64,000 nucleotides of DNA from the NCBI RefSeq assembly GCF_029784135.1, contig NC_073746.1, positions 71,900,042 through 71,964,041 of the forward strand, given 5' to 3'. Position numbers and translations under genes: made by a program. This DNA is from Toxorhynchites rutilus septentrionalis (Eukaryota; Arthropoda; Insecta; Diptera; Culicidae). Numbering within the stretch: position 1 is the first letter of the stretch; the number at the start of each line of letters is the position of its first letter. The notes beneath the pieces were generated by a model, which worked only from the letters and a program-made list of their open reading frames with translations, was not told the origin of the DNA and made no database searches. This document shows, in pieces, positions 18,236 to 31,084 of the stretch.

Positions 18236-18976
18236 CGATGCCACACGGGTTTACGGTTTGAAAGAAAATAAGATATTTTTTTGGGGTCCGCGTGTTTTAT
18301 ACTCTAGCGGTACACGCTCACAGGATAGAGACAAATCGGCAGACTCAGCCAGAGGGGCGAGTCCAACGAGACGAACGAATGAGCGTTAAAAGGAAGCGAT
18401 GGCAAAAAAATACATTCATTACGATTTGTTCGCTCGTTGGATTCACAGGCAGGCTAAAAAGGGTCCTTTTCAGGATCACAAAATTATCTTCAATCTAAAG
18501 AGTTTATTGTTTTGTTATCACTCGATATCCCCATCTTGTTCGGCTAAACCTTTCTGTTTAGCGATTGCATTTGCCACTCGCCACAGTTGGAAATTTTATT
18601 CCCATCCAGCTTGTGACATATTTTACAGTAAATTACATTCAATGGCACATCGCTTTACCACCACTCAGTATCGGATTGGAGGTAATTTTAACCTGTAATT
18701 GACCATTTGCGATGACAGTGGTACAGTGTCGACTTTCAATGTGGGGTCATAATTTGGACCCCGAACTCTATGTTTACAAAAATGTCCAACTAAATATGTC
18801 GCATTGCAGGTCCGTCCAATTAGCTAAATGTCGAGATAAGTGTAAATTACTGTACTTTCAATCTAGAAGCAATTTAAGAATTGGTGAAAATCAATAAGCT
18901 CAGAACAACTGCCAAATTCACATACTTATCATATCCTGGCAAACAAATTATGAAAAAATCAATTTGTGTTTTATTA

Positions 18977-20274
18977 AGGGGTGTGTCACATCAAATTGCA
19001 TCACGGAAAAAACGCTGTAGAAATGTAATTTTTAGGAATTATATCTTCAGCGTTCGCTTATAATCAGATAAGAGTGTATAGATCACGTTGGCCATGCTTC
19101 ACTGTCAATTTTTCGTAAATTTGGAAAAATGTCGTCGAACGAAAAAGAGCGTCGTGAATTAATCCTGCGCACTCATTTCGAGAATCCGGAGTTGTCACAT
19201 CGGGACATCGGTAAGATGCTGGGAATCGTCCAATCCACGGTCAGCAGAGTACTAAAACGATACTTCGAGAACCTTACCATCGACCGGAAGGTGAAGAACG
19301 GCAAAAATGGATGCTCCGTCAGTGAAAAAGATCACAAGCGCGTAGTTAAGCAGTTTAGACGTGATCCGAGAAGTTCGGTCCGGGATGTCGCCAATAAGCT
19401 GAATTTGTCAAGTTCATTCGTCCAGCGGACCAAGCAGCGGGAGGGCCTGCGTACATACAAGGTTCAGAAGGCTCCTAACCGCGACGAAAGGCAAAACATG
19501 GTGGAGAAGACGCGAGCCCGGAAGCTGTACACCGAAATACTGACGAAGCCGCATTGCCTGGTAATGGATGACGAAACCTACGTCAAAGCGGACTTTCGTC
19601 AGCTGCCGGGCCTGTTGTTCTTCTCCGCAGAGGACAAATTCAGCGTTCCGGAGGAGATTCGCAAGCAGAAACTATCCAAGTTTGCCAAAAAGTACATGGT
19701 GTGGCAAGCGATCTGCTCTTGCGGAAAGCGGAGCGCCCCCTTCGTGATGACCGGCACGGTAAACGGGCAGGTTTACCTTAAGGAGTGCCTACAGAAGCGC
19801 TTACTACCACTATTGAAGCAGCACGAGGGCCCGACCATCTTCTGGCCGGATCTCGCTTCGTGCCACTATTCAAAGGACGTGTTGGAATGGTACGAAGCCA
19901 ACGGGGTCACCTTCGTGTCAAAGGAAATGAACCCGCCCAACGCGCCGGAGCTTCGCCCAATAGAGAAATATTGGGCGATTATGAAGCAGGCCCTCCGGCA
20001 GAACCCAAAAGTTGTCAAATCGGAGGCGGACTTCAAGAGAAAATGGATTTCTGTTAAAAAAAAACTACAACCTGATGTTGTACAGAACCTTATGGACGGG
20101 GTAAAGAGGAAGGTGCGAGCATACGGGCTTGGGCTCGAAGTATGAATAAAAAGAAAATGCCAAAAGTTGTTCAATAGTTTTTATTTTACTGTCTAAAATT
20201 TTCAAAAGGATCGGTCTACTGGGCGAATTTCTACAGCGTTTTTTCCGTGATGCAATTTGATGTGGCACACCCTT
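18977..20274 (+). mobile_element. ITmD37E (Tc1/mariner superfamily) transposon, structurally intact
   Basis: 1298 bp with 48-bp terminal inverted repeats that differ at two positions (left AGGGGTGTGTCACATCAAAT, right complement AAGGGTGTGCCACATCAAAT). TA flanks both ends (18975-18976, 20275-20276). The homologous repeat at 4071-4090 is uninterrupted and contains a single TA there, which proves the insertion and its duplication. It carries one uninterrupted transposase ORF. The size matches the ITmD37E family described from mosquitoes. Confidence 0.95.
19129..20145 (+). CDS. DD37E transposase
   Basis: 338 residues, uninterrupted. Residues 10-105 form two helix-turn-helix DNA-binding units (SHRDIGKMLGIVQSTVSRVL, then SSVRDVANKLNLSSSFVQR). 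The catalytic triad is D148 in VMDDETY, D241 in FWPDLASCHYS, and E279 in ELRPIEKYW. Exactly 37 residues lie between the second D and the E, which defines the ITmD37E group. It binds the terminal repeats, excises the element and inserts it at TA in the nucleus. The ATG at 19129 is the first in frame and starts 104 bp inside the left repeat. The codons are more GC-rich than the flanking DNA. All key residues are present, so the protein is likely functional; expression is not shown. Confidence 0.95.
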   Translation: MSSNEKERRELILRTHFENPELSHRDIGKMLGIVQSTVSRVLKRYFENLTIDRKVKNGKNGCSVSEKDHKRVVKQFRRDPRSSVRDVANKLNLSSSFVQRTKQREGLRTYKVQKAPNRDERQNMVEKTRARKLYTEILTKPHCLVMDDETYVKADFRQLPGLLFFSAEDKFSVPEEIRKQKLSKFAKKYMVWQAICSCGKRSAPFVMTGTVNGQVYLKECLQKRLLPLLKQHEGPTIFWPDLASCHYSKDVLEWYEANGVTFVSKEMNPPNAPELRPIEKYWAIMKQALRQNPKVVKSEADFKRKWISVKKKLQPDVVQNLMDGVKRKVRAYGLGLEV

Positions 20275-20542
20275 TATTATTTTGGATATTGTTTTAGAAA
20301 GCATTGAACTGTATTTCCTAAACTCTTTTTTGGAAGGTTTAATGACCCTGAAAAGCGCCTTGTTTTATGGAATGGTTCCAATTTAAAAAAACTTAGTACT
20401 CGTGGTTTTGAAAAAAACCATTTCGAACGCCCTCGATGCCGCCTTGTTCTGGATTTGCCACCAAAGCAGTTTGTATAAAAAACAAACTTTTTTCTTCTGC
20501 TACCTGATGCCGTTTTGCGATTGCGTTTGCCACTCGCCACTC

Positions 20543-20758
20543 GCTGCAACTGCCTGTTGTCTTGATGTCCACCGAACCGAATGTGTTCTGTTCTGAATGC
20601 GGGTTTTCTTATCGTCGCGAGCAGCTTTGCCAGCTAACACGATCACTTCGGCGGCCGAAACTATATAACGCCGGCTAGGTGGACTGCTGCACTGGTACTA
20701 ACGCGCTCGGCCTAGCTACCCTTGCGGGGAACTGCAGATCAACAGAATTACGCATGTG
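20543..20758 (-). pseudogene. histone H2A pseudogene B, copy 2
   Basis: Same content and breaks as 4345-4560, including the LAGKAARDDKKTRI block. Confidence 0.78.
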
Positions 20759-21246
20759 TGAGACTGCGACCAATGTTTCGTTTATTTTTTTCTTTTTCCT
20801 TTCCAATCGTGCTTCATTCTATTTCACTGCTGCTCTGGTTGCCCGTTTTGGTCGGTACGATTTGAGGAGCACAAAATGGACCAATCAAAAATGGGCACAT
20901 AGTGCATTTTGACAATGCTTGATATTTCACAATTATTCAATTATTTATCTCAAGAAAAATTAAATGTTATTCGTTATGATAGATGCGTAGATATATTTCC
21001 TATCAATTGATGCAAAAATCTTTGCGATCTATTGAGAAATGCTCGAGTTATAAGCGTTCCAAATCTTGCATTTTTTCCTACTTGTTCAGTGCCTAGATTT
21101 CCATTTCACCCCCTATATCTTCCGGTTAGACGTAGTCCTACGTCAAAAAAATTATTCTAAAATTTTTTTTTTTTGGGATTTGGTCGTTTTTCCGTCTGAA
21201 CATCGATTTTTGACCAAAAAATTTTTTTTTTGAGATAACAATAATA

Positions 21247-21461
21247 CAGATCGGACTCGTTTATATATAATCGCAATTTCACTTTCAACGTTAATTTTCG
21301 AATCCAATACATAATCGAACCACAAAAAAAGCTATTTTTCTATTAATGTTTGACTTTCATACATTTATAAAAAAAATGTTTTTTTGAGATTCGATTATGT
21401 ATAGGATTTGAAAATATTTGTTGAAAAAAATGGTCGACTATATATAATCGAGTCCGACCTG
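21247..21461. mobile_element. fold-back MITE with TA target
   Basis: 215 bp, almost entirely palindromic. Both ends read CAGRTCGGACTCG inward, and TA flanks each side (21245-21246, 21462-21463). The arms are about 100 bp. The TA target suggests mobilisation by a Tc1/mariner transposase. Confidence 0.85.
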
Positions 21462-21463
21462 TA

Positions 21464-24400
21464 TTTAAACAATATCCATCTCCTGTTCGAATCAGTTGCT
21501 CTGTTCTCAACTTAAATCGTGAGGTGTTTGAGGTGTTCACTGATTATAGGTGGGCACTTTATTTTGCCGATGACTGTATAGAAAGTGAAAAAAAAAAACT
21601 TTCGAATGTTTCAAGTGCAAGAACAAAATAGCAGGAACCTGGTTTTGCACTCATTTCTGTCGCTCAATGAAGCTATCAAACACCGTTTCTACCTTTATGT
21701 GCTTTACTCATCAACATAAAGCCGTGTAAGCAGTAATTCTCGACGAACAGGCTCGATTTTAGTTCAATCTGGGGTTTTCACACTCGGGCAACGACTGTAC
21801 ACATGTTCAAACTCACATTTTTCACGAAACGCCATGCGATTTTGGAAGTTCGCCATCATCGCCAGTGACACATTTCAATCACAGTTTGCGCCCACCATCG
21901 TTTGGGGGACTACTCAAGAATTAATTGGCTACCATCCAAACAATATTATATCCGGTCCCCGCGGCGTCTGAGCAGTGTGAGCAGTGGAAGTCATCATCCA
22001 CTCATCATCGCATCCCCGTCAGCACTCGCACTGATGTGTACGTAACCCATATTCGAACGGGATCACTCACTAGGCCTAGAGGTGTACGGGGGTGTGGATG
22101 GGTGGTATGCAGTCGTTACACATATTTTCCTCCTGTACAACCGAGTGGGCGTGGAAAGCGCGGGTGACGTTTGACGCAGTTGTGTTAAATGGTTTGTGAA
22201 ATTTCACGCTAATTATGTGACGAAGTGGTTGAGGGCTTCTTCACTTACCGAAAATGCGGCGGGATGACGGCTCGGATTAAGTGTTGTTTTAGCTAATGGG
22301 GTGTTTATCGTATTTCACACGTTCTCGGCAGGTGCGATTTTGCCTGGTGGGTGAGATTCCAGTACTCGTCGTGAAGTGTCTTCTGTGTAAAAAGCTTGGG
22401 TAATATTCGTTGGACGAGATCTTGAAAAAAAAAAGACATTCGTAATGTTCGGTACATTAAAGCTAGATTATTAGGGAAAAATTCCGTTAACGGCTAAAAC
22501 GAGAAGTCTAAAGAGAATATTCAGTTCACAACATTGTTCTAAACGAAGTATATACAAGTCCAAACATTCACCCACAGCATTCTCAGAAGCTGGTTCGGTT
22601 AATTTGCACATATGTTGTTCGATTTGTGTATGTTTAACGATAGCAATCGGAAGAAAAATGTTGTTTTGCGATGTTTACACATTTTTGCGTGTGCAAATTG
22701 CGTCGAAAATAGAATCGTGCTCAGAACGTTCACTCACTGCCAACAGCATATTCGATGGTGAAGGCAAATCTTCAATCAAAACTTAGTGCAATCACAGTAC
22801 AACGTTCATTTCCTCGAACAGGGAAAATGTAAAAGTTTTGAATTCCGAGTAATGATAACATTTGGCATTATCGCAACATCTGCCGTAACTTTCTGTGAAA
22901 AAATATATATCATACGGAATCTCACATTTTTCTGACTCTTCAGATATATTCTCAATTTCCACTAACACATTTTTTTCATTTCTTCATTTTCAGGTGAGTG
23001 AAACTTTCACACAGCATCCGTCATCAACAGCAACTGAGATTGTGCTGTTTCTCTCCGCACAACGCACTTCTAGAAACGTCTGGAAAGCTCATATAGTCTC
23101 CCACTAGAGTTAAAAGTTATAGTAAGAACAGCTGACGCTTTGTGCGAAACTCCGAAGCACTTCCGAATCAAATTCTCTCCCGTCAGGCAGCCACATTCCG
23201 GTGTGTCAAATTATGCGCGGAATGTGTCGCATTCGAGAGCCACAATACCGCTTGGGTTTGGGAATGTGAAGAAATCCTTCGACACTGCGACACTCGACTC
23301 GTTTGCATTCGAGTCTACCATGTGGCGTTATTATTCACCCATCAATTTATTCATGTTTCGCGCAGCAAAAAAAAAATCCATATTTTTACGTTGAATGATA
23401 AATTCTCACCGCGATTGACGATGATAATTCTTCCGTGTCTCGCACACGCGACCATTCCGGCTCTATTTGCGTCTGTGTCAGTGATCCCACTTTCTGGTTC
23501 ATCATTTGGGTCGGATCCAAAAAGTCAGCTTAGAATCTCGGTTCAAACGTCTGGCTGAAGCGAATACAACTGAGTCTACTGTGTTTGTACATCACCGGAG
23601 GACACACGCGATAAACACGAGATAAAAGAGTTTAAGATGGGATCTCGGGCACACAGACGCTTCTCGTGGCGTATGTTTTGAGGGATTATGTCAACCGTAA
23701 CTAGTTGGTTGCTATCAAGCGCGGAAAATCTTCAGATTTGAGTTTGACTGAATTCGTATTACCGGTGGCGCTGTCTCTAGCACAATCATTAGTGACGACT
23801 GTGTGTAATTATAACGTGCGTAGTAGTGGCCTGACCCACATCGCGTATGTCGGTTTTTTTCAACGTCAGTTTTCAGTTTATCTGATAGTTTGTGGATGAT
23901 GATTCGAGCCGAGAGATGTCTCTCACTGTGAATTCAATGACAGTGTTTACAACATGAATATATGTTACTCGCTTGCGCAATGTCAAATTGAGCATGAAAA
24001 AATATAAGAGATACTCTTCGCAGCACTGGTTTGGTTTCTGAACAGCTGATTAGAAAACACGACATAATATATAATATATAAAAACACAAAGGAATCCTCT
24101 GAAGAGAAAGATGTAGCAAAACATTACTGTTGTGAAACCTCAAACATTACATAGATCGTTACACAAAACCAATCTTGAACCTCTTGTGTTCTACTTCTAA
24201 ACCGAGAACAAGATGTCAAATACGTCTAACGAATTTGTTTGATGAGTCTAACATCTGTGCATCAGTTCTATTATTCCAAGGCAGGCAAGTCAAGGCAAGG
24301 TAGCATCTTTATGCTCAAGTGACGAATTCGTCACGTTGCTCGATTTCGTAGGCTGTGTTAGGGGAACGTCTTCCGGTGACTCATGCAAAAATCTCGTAAA

Positions 24401-25084
24401 ACCGTCAGTAAATGACTGAGCAATATGTGCTCAAATTGAACGATTTACGTGGTTTTTGTCAAAAACATAAGTGATCCAGTCATTTTGAGTGGTAATCTAT
24501 CTAAAACCATGTTTAGTTAAATTGAAGTAAAATAAGTTGCAAACAATATTGAACAGACGAAGACATATATCAAACGAGTTGTTATAGCCATAATTTGTTG
24601 TATGGGATGAGACGGCTAGCGAACAAGAGTCCTGGAAGTGTAGAGGAGGAACGCTCAATAAAAACTTTGCAAGAAGTTCAAGGCAGTCAGTATATCCTTG
24701 AATTGTATCAAAAATAAACAGCCGTTACGTTCTAACCAGTCTTCAGAATGCAACGCGGTGCAGATGTGTAACAAGTTTTTTTTTGCATCGCTTTAAGGTT
24801 CACACCGTATCCATGTACCGTGTTGGTGCACCATGTTTACTATACCCGTTTGTAAACCGCGCCTGAATCTGTTTTATTTGTTTTGCTTTCTCTATTATTT
24901 TTTTTTTTCGCACAAGTTGGTATACGGTTGGTATGGATGCAGCGATGTTGTTTCTATGCTTCGCTTAGAACGAGCGAAAACAAAACGAGCGCTAGAATTC
25001 GACGTGTGAAAAAAGAGGTGAGCATCACACAAGTGAGAAACGATGTTTAGTTCTTAGTTCTGCGCCGTGTGCAAAACTCGCTTA
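21464..25084. other. unassigned, largely unique DNA
   Basis: No transposon boundary or domain-bearing ORF is recognised. A pyrimidine tract ending in CAG at 22992-22994 is followed by GTGAGTG, but no exon is supported. This could be intron or intergenic DNA. Confidence 0.35.
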
Positions 25085-25740
25085 TTAATCGAGAATTAAT
25101 CGAGAATTAATCAAGCAAATGAAACCAAATTTGGCATGTGGAGGGTTTAGGGTGCAATAAACGTTTTGACGGTGGTTAGATATTTCCCCCCCCCCCCTTC
25201 TTAGGGGGGACTGCCATACAAATTAAATAAAATTTCTGCTTTACACGAGAATTAATCAAGCAAATGAAACCAAATTAGGCATATTGAGGTTTTAGGGTGC
25301 AATAAATGTTTCTATACAAATGAAACACAAATTTCTGCATTACTCGAGAATTAATCAAGCAAGTGAAACCAAATTTGACATGTGGAGATTTTAGGATTCA
25401 ATAAATATTTCTATGGTGGTTAGACACTCCTACCGCTCTCTAAGGGTGGGCTGTCATACAAATGAAACACAAATATCTGTATAACTCAAAAACTAGTCGA
25501 GCAAATGAGCCAAAATTTGGCATGTGAAGGTTTTACGAGGCACGAATCGTCTCTATGGTGAATACACTCCTCCCCCCTTCTCTAAGGGGGCTGCCATACA
25601 AACGAAACACAAACTTCTGCATAACTCGAGAACTAATCAAGCAGAATTTGGGATGTGAGGGTTTTTGGGTATGAGAAATGTTTCTATAATGGTATGAAAC
25701 CCCTCCCTCCTCTGGAGTGGAGAGGGGTTCCCATAAAAAT
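25085..25740. repeat. minisatellite of about 142 bp with a hairpin in each unit
   Basis: Five diverged units start near 25101, 25256, 25343, 25485 and 25626 with ACTCGAGAATTAATCAAGCA-like sequence. Spacings are about 155, 87, 142 and 141 bp. Most units carry a C-run and G-run pair (for example CCCCCCTTCTCTAAGGGGG near 25571) that can form a hairpin, then a TGCCATACAAA block. Confidence 0.8.
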
Positions 25741-26632
25741 ATTACACATATTTCAACCAAAAATATTCCAACCAAACATGACAATTGAAAATTTTCGGAA
25801 AACTCTGAAGGAAAAAGGGAAAATTCGGAAAATTAAATTCCCATATGTTCTAAAATTACATAGTGACAAGTGCTGTTAGTCCATTTGATGTTTGCGCTAG
25901 CGAAATTGATCTTTGTTCGAAACTGGAAATGGATATTTAATGTGATGAAACGATTTTCCCTTCGCTGCTCGTTATTGACAGCTCTGTTCGGGAAAGCACA
26001 CAAATGGACAGAACAAATATATGAGGAAATGGGAATGCTTCCAATTTTCATCAATTTTAACCATATACAGACTATGGGATTGTAATGTACAGCATATCAA
26101 ACAAATCTTAGGGAATTTCCGATTCGTTTGGTATGTAAATCGCCAGAATACGTTCACGGTAAAAATAGTTATTTACGTTAACTTTATTTCATAAAAACGT
26201 GACCTGCTTTCTGATTTGGCACCCTTAATGAAAGACGTAGTTATACGTCAAAAAAAAATCGCCGGATGTGTTGATAAGAGCAGAACTCGAGGAAGGAATA
26301 GTCTGATTTAGGGCTGTTTTTATTCTATCATATTTTCTGTATCAAACATTCATTCCATATAACGGAGAAACATGTTATTTGCAAGTGGTTGAATTATCTT
26401 GAACGAGAATTGTGTCTGAAAATAATCTGATATTATAATGATGAATTTTGTTAGAAATACTAGGCATTTTATAGTAAACGGTAAATTCAGCGGGGTCGAA
26501 TAGAAGATCAAACAATGAACAGTTCTGCGATTGGACCCATGAACTTGCTCATAGTAAGAAAACGTGAATGTTTGAAGGTATTGATAACAAAAAACATATT
26601 TTGGGCGGAACGAAGTTTGCCGGGTCAGCTAG
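25085..26632 (+). mobile_element. candidate Helentron-like non-autonomous element
   Basis: The right boundary reads GGGTCAGCTAG followed by T. It is preceded by an imperfect hairpin (CGGAAC...GTT-TG-CCG, 26606-26622), the hallmark of Helitron-type 3' ends (hairpin then CTAG). Upstream lies an array of hairpin-containing repeats. The 5' end is not located and no Rep/helicase is encoded. At 26234-26250 a GACGTAG...TACGTCA motif shows that another repeat end lies inside this stretch. Confidence 0.55.
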
Positions 26633-29600
26633 TAATTTCTAATATCCGTTTCATACTCAAAATCTTGTTGTTCTGGCGTAACGCTCTCGTTTTCGAAACT
26701 TTGAACTTACACCCCAGCATAGAAATGAAAGACGTAGTCCTTGAGCTTGAGCTTGGGTAGACTGTACACTTCGTAGTTGCTCTCCGTGATTGACCTGAAC
26801 CAACCAAATTGCACAAAGAACACACAGAATGACGCTTGGGACTAGCAAATCATTCTCGTTGTGTAATTTTCGGTGATTCGAACAGAAATGAAAGACGTAG
26901 TCCTACATCAAAACTATTTGGAAAATAACCTACTTCCGTCTACCATTTTTTTGATCGATGCAGGAGCTTTGTGTGGATAATATTGATTAATGTATTAATT
27001 CATATTACTCAAAAATGTTTGCATGAAAATAAAGAACAAATTGAGTTGCACTCCCAATATTAAGATTCAGTTACGTTCTAAGCTACGTCGAACCTCACGT
27101 TTCGTAGAAATAAATTCCTCACAGTGTCAAAACACCGAAATGAATGACACACATTTTTCTCCAAACGAAATTCTCAAGAAGCTATTAGGTTTCTCCCGAA
27201 ATGGTTAACAACCAAAACAAAAATTTTGCTTGAATCATTTAAACAGAACAAATCCTCCCACTGTGCCACAGCGGTAAATCGTAGCGCAGACTAAACGCAT
27301 ATAAATATTTCTATCCCTTGTTTACAATCTTGCCACTCTTGCTAGGTTCACGGACGCGCCACCGCCCCACTCCACTCCAGTAGCGGCGGTGGTGGTTCGG
27401 TTGGTACGTGGGGGCGAAAGTGGGCAAAAATGTTGCCCATTAGACACGCACCCGACGGACGGATCCCCGGGTTTTGGCCACAGACAAACAACCGCACACT
27501 AAAAGGCAGCAAATGGGGAAAATAGAGGATGAATAAATAAATAAATCTGTTAAATGATCAACGCTCGTGTATCCCCCGCCTTGGGTCCTGGGGAAGCATG
27601 GGCAGGGGTGTAGCCATAGTGTCAAAGTTGAGTTCGCGACACTTGATGTCGGCATAAATGCCTCGCGCCGCGAAGGATGCCAAGATTGGTATTCCGAGAG
27701 CAAAAATGTAACACTTTTTACGAAAAATTGTGTAAACAATCTTCTAGAGTTATTTAAAACATTTTCTCTCCATTTATGATTGCTCCCGTGCGCACATATT
27801 TCAAAGAGGAGTCCCAAAGGACCCGTGCTGCAAGGGGGAAAGGAGATTTATGACGGCCATTAAAATCATTAGCGGGAGATTAGATCGGGATCGTTTTGTG
27901 TTTTCCCAGCGACAGTCCCTGGCAAGTGCCCCAAAAAAAAAAATGCGCGCTTTGTTATACAGAATTGGGCTGCGATATGGGATCGGGTTTAGGCATAATT
28001 TTGCTTTTCACAGCTCTCTTGCCACAGGGAAAACAAAGTTTTTCGGTTATTCCGACGATATAATTTATATGCTATTGCAGATACGGATCGAAACTTTGGT
28101 GTGTCTGTGCACGTCTCAAGGGTGGCATTAAATCTGCCAAAATATCGGATCCGGGGAAAATATTTCCCAGAAATGGAAGTTGAAGCGGGCCGTAAAAGTT
28201 TCCAAGCGCCCCCTTGAGTGGAAGAATTTGTGATATGTCTTATCTGGTTTTTCCTCGGAAGATGAAAGAAAGGCTTTCTTCAAGTGTGAATTTCGTTGGT
28301 TGAGGAGAAAAGTTAAACCCGCTGAATAGCCGTTAAACCCGTTGAATTAGGAGTGTACAAATTCAATCTGTGGTGATCAATAAAATTTAATGAGCTGACG
28401 AAAGACCTCGGATGGGGCATAAAACCGGCGGAAACGAGAAGTTCTCTTACAAGGCGAAGTCAATATCTCGATTATGTTTATCGTAAATTGTTATGATCCC
28501 CTGTTTGGGATTCTCAACGGGTTGGTTAGAGAGAATGAGAATACATTATACTATCTAAATTATCAATCAACGCCTGTGGGTCATAACATTAAGAACAAGC
28601 GCAGTTATTTTGAATTGTTCTTACGTGATTAGCTTGAAATGGAGTTACATAAATAAGCTACGTTACGCCATAATGATTGGTCGAGCCAAGGTATTATGCA
28701 ATTATCAAAACCTAATCCCTATCTTCACGAGGCTCATGTTGCTTCACAGTTATGGAAAGAACACGTCTTAGCCATGCCGTCTATTTATGCGACAGTTTTT
28801 CTACAAACAAACAACAAGTGGGAGTTACTTCCCAGCTTGGTCGTCAGTTATCTCAGTCGGGTAATTTATGTTTACATGATTTATATTATTAAACGTGATT
28901 TCCCATGTGTATAAATAAAACGAACAGAAAAAAAGTGGACCCAACGCTACTACAAGAAGAGAAGTATTCTAAAATAAACATCATTCAAACGACGTCCGTC
29001 GGTTCTTTGTCGGGCTGGCACGAATCTCACGCGAAGGAAAATTATGGTTCTTTGGTTCTACCCGACAGACTCAACATGGAGTTGAGTGGGGGTCCTATTC
29101 AAGCTGACTTGATCATTTATGCGTTGGCTGTCGGACACACAAATCTTAAACCCATCATTAGAAACGATGGTGCACCCAGTGGTGGCTGAAACGATCCTTG
29201 AATGCCACGATATGAGTCATAATCGCAACCGTTGCCCGAGTCTAGCTCGAACAACAATAAATACAATGCTGATTGCACAATTTCGTTTGAATATCCGCTC
29301 TGAAAACCATCAATTGGTAGTTTAATCGCGATTTAATGCGTATCGTTCCGCTCCAATTTAAACATTCTGACAAATATATCTCGTAACTCAATTAGCTCGC
29401 GGTTGGTGGTGTTGCGCTGGTCATCCGCTGCATCACCAAGCCAAAAAAAACCGGGACCGGTCGAAACCCGATCTGAGAGATGCGGTATGCTCTCTGTCTC
29501 TATCTCTCTCTCCCTACTGGCATAAAACATACCGTGTGCGTATACATGTGCATCCAACAGTCCCATTCTAGAGACACCCAGGCAGCTCTTTGTTGTATGT

Positions 29601-31084
29601 ACTATTATGCTGCATGGTGCGCTTATAAATTGGTTCCACCTGTTGTGAGCTCTGATTTCCGTAAATGCAAATCGAGATGTGATGGGCGGATAGAGTGTTT
29701 TTCCTCGTAATCTCGGCGGGCCCGCCTCCGAAGTGACGGCTCGATCGCGGAGTCCCGGGGTGTACGGGATATGTGCTCTAGTTACAGTAGCTTGCGTCAA
29801 TCACCGGGGCAGGGCTGTAGCTGGTGTTCTCCGCAGCGGTCAGAAGTGGCTTGCTCGGAAATAAGGGGTACTAAAAATTAGCGTTGAAGGAATATGGCTA
29901 TTTTTGTAATTCTACTACAAAGTATAGCACGGGAACTAAAGTCAAGACTTGTGGGTTGGCAAAACATCGCTTGTATTTTTGGAAACTATTGTTTTTCGAA
30001 TTGATCGGTTCAATGTTGAGAAGGGTTTTCCGATTTTTTTTCATTTAAATCAATGCTCTCGATAAATCAATACACAAGCTGGCCATATGTCACAATTTGT
30101 TTCCTTATGGTAATGAACGCACTGCACTGAGCAAGACTTGACAATCTTGAAACTGAAAGATGAAAATGCCTTTTTTACTCTTTCCATCCTCTTCAGCCAA
30201 TTTTAATTTCGATTGTGTGTATTCACTATGAATACTGAAACATCGATACTTCAACTTCGTTTTCGTTCTGCTTTTTCGTTCCAAAAGAAACGAATTTTAA
30301 AGCAGACGCTTTCACTTGATTCAATCGTCAATCTGTCCTATTCATTATCATTTGAATGGGCTATATGTCACTCTCAGTTTCACGTGTGAAAGGATTTCGT
30401 TTCACCCTACTTGATTTTTCCGGACCGTCCTACAAAAAGTAAAATTAATCCTATATTGTCACTCACAAAAAATATTTTTTTCACCGCACTTGGAATATTG
30501 TTTCAAAACCTAACCTTAGATTTCTAAAGGCATCTGGCAATACTTCAATTTTTTAGGGCTGCTAAAAATGTACAATATTAATTTGGGAGTCATTTTCATG
30601 TAGGAATTTCATGTAGGAAACCGTAGGAGCGCAAATTTTGTTTAAATTCGTTGAAAATGTAACAAGTTGATAAGTTTTTCACTGTAAGCATTCCATTTAG
30701 GATCAAGTGTGTAAGATCATGCAGATTTTTCAATAATGATTTAAGGAAAAATCCAATTTTTCAATTTTCTCTTTGTAAGACTATTTTTTTTTTCGCAAGC
30801 ACTTCGCAAGCTTGTGTTAATTTTTGCATAACCAAAGACGCAATAAAGTGAGCTTACAATGCAGCGCCAAACAGTGTTTTTGGGGTTAACGGGCAGTGAC
30901 TATATTATACTATATTGACACCACCAGTCACTTAAGTAATTTCCTACATTTCATTCTCTGACCATCTTTTTGTAGATCTTATAGTTTTTAAATTAAGATT
31001 TTTAGAAAAAAAGTTGAAAAAACTAAAATTTAAAAAAAACCTACAAAAAAAATCTGTTAGACGTACAAAATTTTAGTCAAAGAA
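26633..31084. other. unassigned, largely unique DNA
   Basis: Fragments of the GACGTAG-end repeat family lie at 26681-26740 and 26885-26910. The rest (27.1-30.9 kb) has locally GC-rich stretches (27350-27480, 29700-29830) but no recognisable coding domain, RNA gene or transposon end. The 155-codon minus ORF at 29333-29800 has no domain and is probably chance. Confidence 0.35.

Larger units (their letters stand above)
17563..21150 (-). repeat. histone-H2A-bearing repeat, copy 2, interrupted by ITmD37E
   Basis: Direct-orientation copy of 2657-4956. It carries the same H2A remnants: pseudogene A at about 17890-18235, pseudogene B at about 20543-20758, and stem-loops at 17747-17762 and 20344-20360. 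An ITmD37E transposon is inserted at 18977-20274. ATTATT occurs just before the left edge and just after the right edge, a possible short target duplication; copy 1 shows none. Confidence 0.8.

Noticed and set aside
23142..23558. 138-codon plus-strand ORF
   Set aside because: No domain or homologous motif; a competing frame is open over the same bases.
25085..25740. Array considered as a CRISPR
   Set aside because: Units are about 142 bp, diverged throughout, without short conserved repeats and unique spacers, and lie in animal-type DNA.
29333..29800. 155-codon minus-strand ORF
   Set aside because: No domain, no neighbouring gene signals, and composition typical of a random ORF in a locally GC-richer stretch.
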